From Marinobacter qingdaonensis (GTDB lineage Bacteria; Pseudomonadota; Gammaproteobacteria; Pseudomonadales; Oleiphilaceae), in NCBI RefSeq assembly GCF_034555935.1, contig NZ_JAYDCJ010000003.1, forward strand, positions 620,001-684,000: a stretch of DNA of 64,000 nt. Reading direction: 5' to 3'. Below are positions 60,233 to 64,000 of this stretch, piece by piece. A model generated the notes under the pieces. That model did no database searches and had not been told where the DNA came from. It was given only the letters and a program-made list of their open reading frames with translations. The position numbers and the translations under genes are program-made. How positions within the stretch are numbered: the first letter of the stretch is position 1; every line of letters begins with the position of its first letter.

Positions 60233-60571
60233 GTGCTTTTGCCTGAATTGAAAACCGTGGGCCTGTTCCTCGTTACCGCCCTGGCCGAAATCGTCGGCTG
60301 TTACCTGCCTTACCTATGGCTGCGCGAGGGCAAATCCGTTTGGCTTCTGGTGCCGGGAGCACTGAGCCTGGCCGCCTTCGCGTGGTTGCTGTCGTTGCAC
60401 CCCACAGCCGCCGGCCGGGTGTATGCCGCATACGGGGGTGTGTATATCTTTATGGCCATCCTCTGGCTGTGGGCGGTGGACGGCGTTCGGCCAACCGTCT
60501 GGGATCTGGTCGGCTCCGGCGTGGCGCTGGTGGGCATGGCGATCATCATGTTTGCGCCACGCACTGGTTAA
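60233..60571 (+). CDS. YnfA-family inner-membrane protein
   Basis: This 112-residue protein with four helices fits the YnfA (UPF0060) family of small multidrug-resistance-like proteins. The blocks are [40 protein letters not shown] and [23 protein letters not shown] lies a few bases before the GTG at 60233; a TTG two codons later is also possible. It lies 35 bp after merF and is probably cotranscribed. Its substrate is not known. Confidence 0.85.
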   Translation: MLLPELKTVGLFLVTALAEIVGCYLPYLWLREGKSVWLLVPGALSLAAFAWLLSLHPTAAGRVYAAYGGVYIFMAILWLWAVDGVRPTVWDLVGSGVALVGMAIIMFAPRTG

Positions 60572-60704
60572 CCTGCGCCAACATCTCCCGAATCGACGCT
60601 TCGATCTGCCCGCCGCAGTGGAGTTTTCCAAACCGCCGCTCCTGGTCTGCCACATGGGGCGCCAGCGACGGTTTGGCGCCGATGCCTGGCTCGTAATCCA
60701 GCAT
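60546..60704 (-). CDS. Possible small hypothetical protein
   Basis: A 52-codon frame starts at ATG 60704 with AGGGAG at 60711-60716, a good ribosome site. It contains [19 protein letters not shown] and [14 protein letters not shown], with two cysteines. It overlaps the 3' end of the ynfA-type gene by 26 bp on the other strand. The helical, charged character looks protein-like, but I recognise no family. It could be a gene remnant. Confidence 0.35.
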   Translation of the reverse strand: MLDYEPGIGAKPSLAPHVADQERRFGKLHCGGQIEASIREMLAQVNQCVAQT

Positions 60705-60802
60705 AACCACTCCCTGAAAAAGTGTGTGTTTCGGCTCCATGTCGGTGTGGGGACATCACCCAGGGCTTCATGGGTGGGCGCTGAGGGCCTGTTTCACGGG
60801 GG

Positions 60803-60934
60803 TGTGACTGAAAAATGTGACACAGTTTTGAAACACTCCCGTCGAGATTCTTTACGGATTGTTTGACAGGACATACGGGTTACTCGAAAAAGCCATGCAG
60901 ATCATGGGGATAGCAATCTGGTATGGATATGGCT
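60803..60934 (+). promoter_or_regulatory. Sigma-54-type promoter and upstream repeats of the PEP-CTERM gene
   Basis: TGGTATGGATATGGCT (60919-60934) fits the sigma-54 -24/-12 consensus with GG and GC at the correct spacing and one mismatch in the -12 box. It ends 43 bp before the ATG. About 100 bp upstream, TGTGAC occurs twice (60803-60808 and 60816-60821), a candidate enhancer for a PrsR-like activator. The region 60705-60977 has no other supported gene. Confidence 0.55.
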
Positions 60935-60977
60935 TTAGGGACGACTGCAGTAACTTCCATTCAAACGAGAGAACCCC

Positions 60978-61463
60978 ATGAAAAATATCGTTTTTGCAGT
61001 TCTGTTCCTGTTTGGCGCTGGCGTGCAGGCGGCTCCGATCACCATTGATCCATTGACCGGGCTGTCCGGCAGTTTTCAGTTCGGCAGCACCCCCGGTACC
61101 TACCAGACCAACCCCGCCGACGGTTGGGAAATCACCGTGGCCACCGACGCCCTGATCGACGTCGCCATCGACGACTGCTGTGTCATCGGTGACGAATTCG
61201 CGGTGGTGCTGGACGGTAGCGTGCAGACCTGGACCAGCGCCAACCCCGGTGCCGGCTCGCTGTTCTCCGGCAGCCTGGTCGGCCTGTTCCTGTCGGCCGG
61301 TACCCACAGCTTCGATTTCATGCTGACCGAGGCCTGCTGTTCCAGCGGTGGCGGCAGTTATTCCTTCTCCGCAGTCCGGGGCGTGCCTGAGCCCGGGTCC
61401 CTGGCGCTGCTGGGTCTGGGCCTGGCCGGCCTGGGGTTGTCCCGCCGCAGAGCCCGGGACTAA
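60978..61463 (+). CDS. PEP-CTERM sorting-domain protein
   Basis: This 161-residue exported protein has a signal peptide (about residues 1-18, ending VQA) and a C-terminal sorting signal: VPEPGSLALLGLGLAGLG followed by SRRRARD. This is the PEP motif, hydrophobic helix and basic tail recognised by exosortase (EpsH). The mature part has two CC pairs (DDCCVIGD, EACCSSGG) and looks like a beta-sandwich. The host should encode an exosortase and an exopolysaccharide locus. The sigma-54-type promoter upstream fits known PEP-CTERM regulation. Confidence 0.9.
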   Translation: MKNIVFAVLFLFGAGVQAAPITIDPLTGLSGSFQFGSTPGTYQTNPADGWEITVATDALIDVAIDDCCVIGDEFAVVLDGSVQTWTSANPGAGSLFSGSLVGLFLSAGTHSFDFMLTEACCSSGGGSYSFSAVRGVPEPGSLALLGLGLAGLGLSRRRARD

Positions 61464-61595
61464 GCGCCCGGGCCTGATGATTGGGCCGGGCCTGGGTTCT
61501 GGCCCAGTCATCAGTCACTTCTCCTCGCCCCACTTCCGCCGATCGCGCTACACTCTCAGGGCTTTTCACCCGGGAGAGGGCGGGCGCGCTAAGGC

Positions 61596-61952
61596 ATGAT
61601 CATCAGGGACTTACACACAAGCGACTTTCAGGCATTGGGGCCCGCGCCGGATCCGGCCACCTGGTACGTTGCCGATCTGGGCGATGCCATGTTGGCGGGG
61701 GAGCAGCAGGACCGGGTCGAACACCGTTTTGCCGCCGCTTACCAGCAGGCGGGCAGGCCACCGGCCATGGCGGTGTTTATTCGCCATGAGTCCGAGGGTG
61801 GTCTGCATTGCCACGTAAAACTGTACTTCGCGCCCAGGGCGGCGTCGGTGGCCGAGGCAGTGCCGACGCGCCCCTGTGGAAAACCCGCGCCGGATGGGCT
61901 TGGGTTGTTCGCCGGCTCCCCGGATTGTTGGTCGGTGCTTTTCCCGGATTAG
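61596..61952 (+). CDS. Hypothetical protein
   Basis: This 118-residue protein has no signal peptide or membrane helix. It reads MIIRDLHTSDFQALGPAPD, then a helical segment and AMAVFIRHESEGGLHCHVKLYF, a beta-hairpin-like stretch with a His-Cys-His cluster, and ends in CWSVLFPD. Codon use looks like the neighbours, and homologues would be expected in related genera. No family is recognised. No good Shine-Dalgarno is seen (GGGAGAGG lies about 20 bases upstream). It is followed by the nitronate monooxygenase gene after 47 bp. Confidence 0.6.
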   Translation: MIIRDLHTSDFQALGPAPDPATWYVADLGDAMLAGEQQDRVEHRFAAAYQQAGRPPAMAVFIRHESEGGLHCHVKLYFAPRAASVAEAVPTRPCGKPAPDGLGLFAGSPDCWSVLFPD

Positions 61953-61999
61953 GGCCTAAGAGACCGAACGACAGGCACAACTTACTGACGAGGACTCCA

Positions 62000-63043
62000 A
62001 TGACCATCCAGCAACTGCTCGGCATCGAACTTCCCATCATCCAGGCGCCCATGGCCGGGGTGCAGAACCATGAGTTGGCCGCGGCGGTGTCCAACGCCGG
62101 GGGCCTGGGTTCTTTGCCCTGCGCCATGCTCAGTGCCGATGGCCTGCGCACGGAGCTGCAGGCGCTGACCGAGAAGACCTCCCAGCCCTACAGCGTCAAT
62201 TTCTTCTGCCACACCCCGCCGGAACCGGACGCCGCCGCCGAGCAGCACTGGCGCGAGACCCTGGCGCCGTACTACCGGGAACTGGGCATCGACCCGGACA
62301 GCATCACCCCGCAGGCGGGCCGGGCGCCGTTCAGTGCCGAGGCGGCGGAGGTGCTGGCGGACTTCCAACCGGCGGTGGTGAGTTTTCATTTTGGCCTGCC
62401 GGAGCCCGAGCTGATGGCCCGCATTCGTGCCTGGGGCGGCAAGATCCTGTCCACCGCCACCACGGTGGAGGAGGCGCTCTGGCTGGAAGCCCGGGGGGTG
62501 GATGCCATCATTGCCCAGGGTCTGGAAGCCGGTGGCCATCGCGGGTTTTTCCTGACCCGCGACCTGAACACCCAGGTTGGTACCCTGGCCCTGGTGCCGC
62601 AGCTGGTGGAAGCGGTTGAGGTGCCGGTGATCGCCGCCGGCGGCATCGCCGATGCCCGGGGCGTGCAGGCGGCCATGGCTTTGGGCGCGGCCGGCGCCCA
62701 GGTCGGCACCGCGTATCTGCTGTGCCCGGAAGCCCATACCAAGCCGGTGCACCGGCAGGCCCTGACTTCCGACGCCAGCCGGGTCACCGCGCTGACCAAC
62801 CTGTTCAGCGGCGGCGCGGCCCGGGGCATCGTCAATCGGGTGATGCGCGAGCTCGGGCCCATGAGCCGCGCGGCCCCGGCGTTCCCGCTCGCCACCACCG
62901 CCATTGCGCCCCTGCGGGCCAAGGCCGAAAGCCAGGGCAGTGGCGATTTCTCACCCCTGTGGAGTGGCCAGAACGCCCGCGGCTGCCAGGAGATTCCGGC
63001 CGCCGACCTTACCCGCGAGTTGGCAGGCGTGCGCGAGGCCTAA
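62000..63043 (+). CDS. NAD(P)H-dependent flavin oxidoreductase / nitronate monooxygenase family
   Basis: This 347-residue FMN protein starts at ATG 62000 (MTIQQLLGIELPIIQAPMAG) with GAGGA 7-11 bases upstream; the longer frame is an artefact. TIM-barrel features of the 2-nitropropane dioxygenase family are present: APMAGVQNHELAAAVSNAGG near residue 16, AIIAQGLEAGGHRG with the catalytic His near residue 180, and the phosphate-binding VIAAGGIADARG and GAAGAQVGTAYLL. It may oxidise propionate-3-nitronate or related toxins. It converges with the LysR gene, 18 bp apart. Confidence 0.85.
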   Translation: MTIQQLLGIELPIIQAPMAGVQNHELAAAVSNAGGLGSLPCAMLSADGLRTELQALTEKTSQPYSVNFFCHTPPEPDAAAEQHWRETLAPYYRELGIDPDSITPQAGRAPFSAEAAEVLADFQPAVVSFHFGLPEPELMARIRAWGGKILSTATTVEEALWLEARGVDAIIAQGLEAGGHRGFFLTRDLNTQVGTLALVPQLVEAVEVPVIAAGGIADARGVQAAMALGAAGAQVGTAYLLCPEAHTKPVHRQALTSDASRVTALTNLFSGGAARGIVNRVMRELGPMSRAAPAFPLATTAIAPLRAKAESQGSGDFSPLWSGQNARGCQEIPAADLTRELAGVREA

Positions 63044-63061
63044 ACAAAACAGACGCAGCCC

Positions 63062-63964
63062 TCAGGTTCTGACGCTGGCCAGCAGGTGCTCGCGGAACCA
63101 CTGCTGGGCCGGGTCCCTGTCCATCACCGGTGACCACAACAGGTACACCGGCAGGGCCGGGACTTCGGCCGGAAATGGCAGGGTCTGCAGGCCCAGGGCC
63201 TCGGCGTACTGGCGGGCCAGACGTTCGGGCACGGTGGCAATGAGGTCGGAGCCGCTGCAGGTGGTCAGCAGGCTGGTGAACTGGGTGACCTGGGCGCCGG
63301 TCCGCCGCTGCCAACCCGGTTCGTTCAGGATCTGGTCCAGGGGCAGTCGGCGATTGCGCGCCGGCAGCACCACGTGTTCCGCCTCCAGGAACTGTTGCTT
63401 GCTGCAGTGGCCCTTGAGGACCGGGTGTTGCTTGCGCGCCACCACCGCCAGTCGCTCTTCCAGCAGCACCTGCCGCCGTAACCGGTCGTTCTCCGGTGCA
63501 AAGGCATCCACCGCCACATCCGCCTCGGCGGTGACCAGTTTCTGGGGCGCATCGTCGGCGGCCAGCACCACTTCCACCACCACCTCCGGCGCTTCCTGCC
63601 GCAGTCGGGCCAGCAGCGCCGGCAACACCACCAGTTCGAAATAGTCGTTGCTCAGCACCCGGAAGCGGCGCTGGCTGGTGGCCGGTGTGAAGCGATTGGC
63701 CGGGTCCAGGGTGTCGCGCATGGCCGCCAACTGCTGGCTGAGCTGGCCGTGCAGTTCCCGGGCCCGGGGCGTGGGCAGCATGCCCTGGTGGGTACGCACG
63801 AACAGCGGGTCGCCCAGGGTGTGGCGCAGGCGCTGCAAAGCGGCGCTGATGGCCGGCTGACTCATGCCCAGGGTTTCCGCCGCCCGTGAGAGCTGGCCGG
63901 CCTCCATGATGGCATCGAACACCGGCAGCAGGTTGAGGTCGACGCTTCGTAAGTTCAGTTTCAT
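63062..63964 (-). CDS. LysR-family transcriptional regulator
   Basis: This 300-residue regulator has an N-terminal winged HTH (about residues 8-67): DLNLLPVFDAIMEAGQLSRA, then AETLGMSQPAISAALQRLR and GDPLFVR. The C-terminal effector-binding domain spans about residues 90-300. The RSVDLNLLPVFDAI opening is shared with the NodD/NahR-like branch that responds to aromatic or small organic molecules. Its target is probably to its right, outside the window, since the 36 bp before the edge start its promoter. A role with the convergent flavoprotein gene is less likely. Confidence 0.9.
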   Translation of the reverse strand: MKLNLRSVDLNLLPVFDAIMEAGQLSRAAETLGMSQPAISAALQRLRHTLGDPLFVRTHQGMLPTPRARELHGQLSQQLAAMRDTLDPANRFTPATSQRRFRVLSNDYFELVVLPALLARLRQEAPEVVVEVVLAADDAPQKLVTAEADVAVDAFAPENDRLRRQVLLEERLAVVARKQHPVLKGHCSKQQFLEAEHVVLPARNRRLPLDQILNEPGWQRRTGAQVTQFTSLLTTCSGSDLIATVPERLARQYAEALGLQTLPFPAEVPALPVYLLWSPVMDRDPAQQWFREHLLASVRT

Positions 63965-64000
63965 GGATAAAGCTTATACCAAATATTGAATAGGAAAATA

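Overview
The window looks like a chromosome segment of a GC-rich marine gammaproteobacterium, most like Marinobacter or a close relative. The main reason is the order mnmG-rsmG-parA-parB-atpIBEFHAGDC-glmU-glmS, together with an AmiE-type amidase, a B12-controlled class I ribonucleotide reductase, a PEP-CTERM protein and many c-di-GMP proteins. The genus is an inference from gene content. No rRNA or tRNA gene was seen.

Region by region. 1-4.4 kb: the 3' half of an RND efflux pump, a convergent EAL phosphodiesterase and an MFS transporter. 4.4-4.8 kb: an AT-rich gap with DnaA boxes just upstream of mnmG. Nine exact DnaA boxes fall between 0.9 and 5.3 kb, so this is a candidate replication origin region. 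4.8-19.9 kb: origin-proximal housekeeping block (tRNA modification, rRNA methylation, chromosome partition, the whole F1Fo ATP synthase, and UDP-GlcNAc precursor synthesis). 20-24.4 kb: a large PAS-GGDEF-EAL membrane protein and a MipA/OmpV outer-membrane protein. 24.4-35.7 kb: two TonB-dependent siderophore receptors with Fur-like sites and an AraC regulator. They flank a complete alicyclic acid (cyclohexanecarboxylate) CoA-ester degradation cluster (badR, aliB, badI, badH, aliA; badK divergent). 35.9-39.1 kb: NhaB antiporter, a periplasmic solute-binding protein and a DUF3047 protein.

39.2-52.5 kb is a coherent amide-nitrogen regulon: a two-component pair whose sensor is an NCS1-type permease fused to a hybrid histidine kinase, a divergent urea/short-chain-amide ABC importer (urtABCDE type), aliphatic amidase AmiE, the AmiB ATPase, formamidase FmdA and FmdB. 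A similar element of about 40 bp lies upstream of urtA and upstream of fmdA and is a good candidate operator for the pair. 52.5-56.9 kb: a cobalamin riboswitch followed by nrdA-nrdB.

56.9-59.3 kb is an AT-richer gene-cassette array with three clear attC sites but no integron integrase in the window. The cassettes encode a membrane-anchored possible beta-barrel protein, a membrane-anchored HIRAN protein, a small unknown protein and a secreted SecD-P1-head-like protein. 59.4-60.6 kb: small metal-related genes (DUF4242, GDCCVxC, MerF, YnfA). 60.9-64 kb: a PEP-CTERM protein behind a sigma-54-like promoter, a hypothetical protein, a nitronate monooxygenase-type flavoprotein and a LysR regulator.

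The strongest candidates for undescribed biology are the permease-kinase/amide regulon with its shared promoter element and the cassette array.
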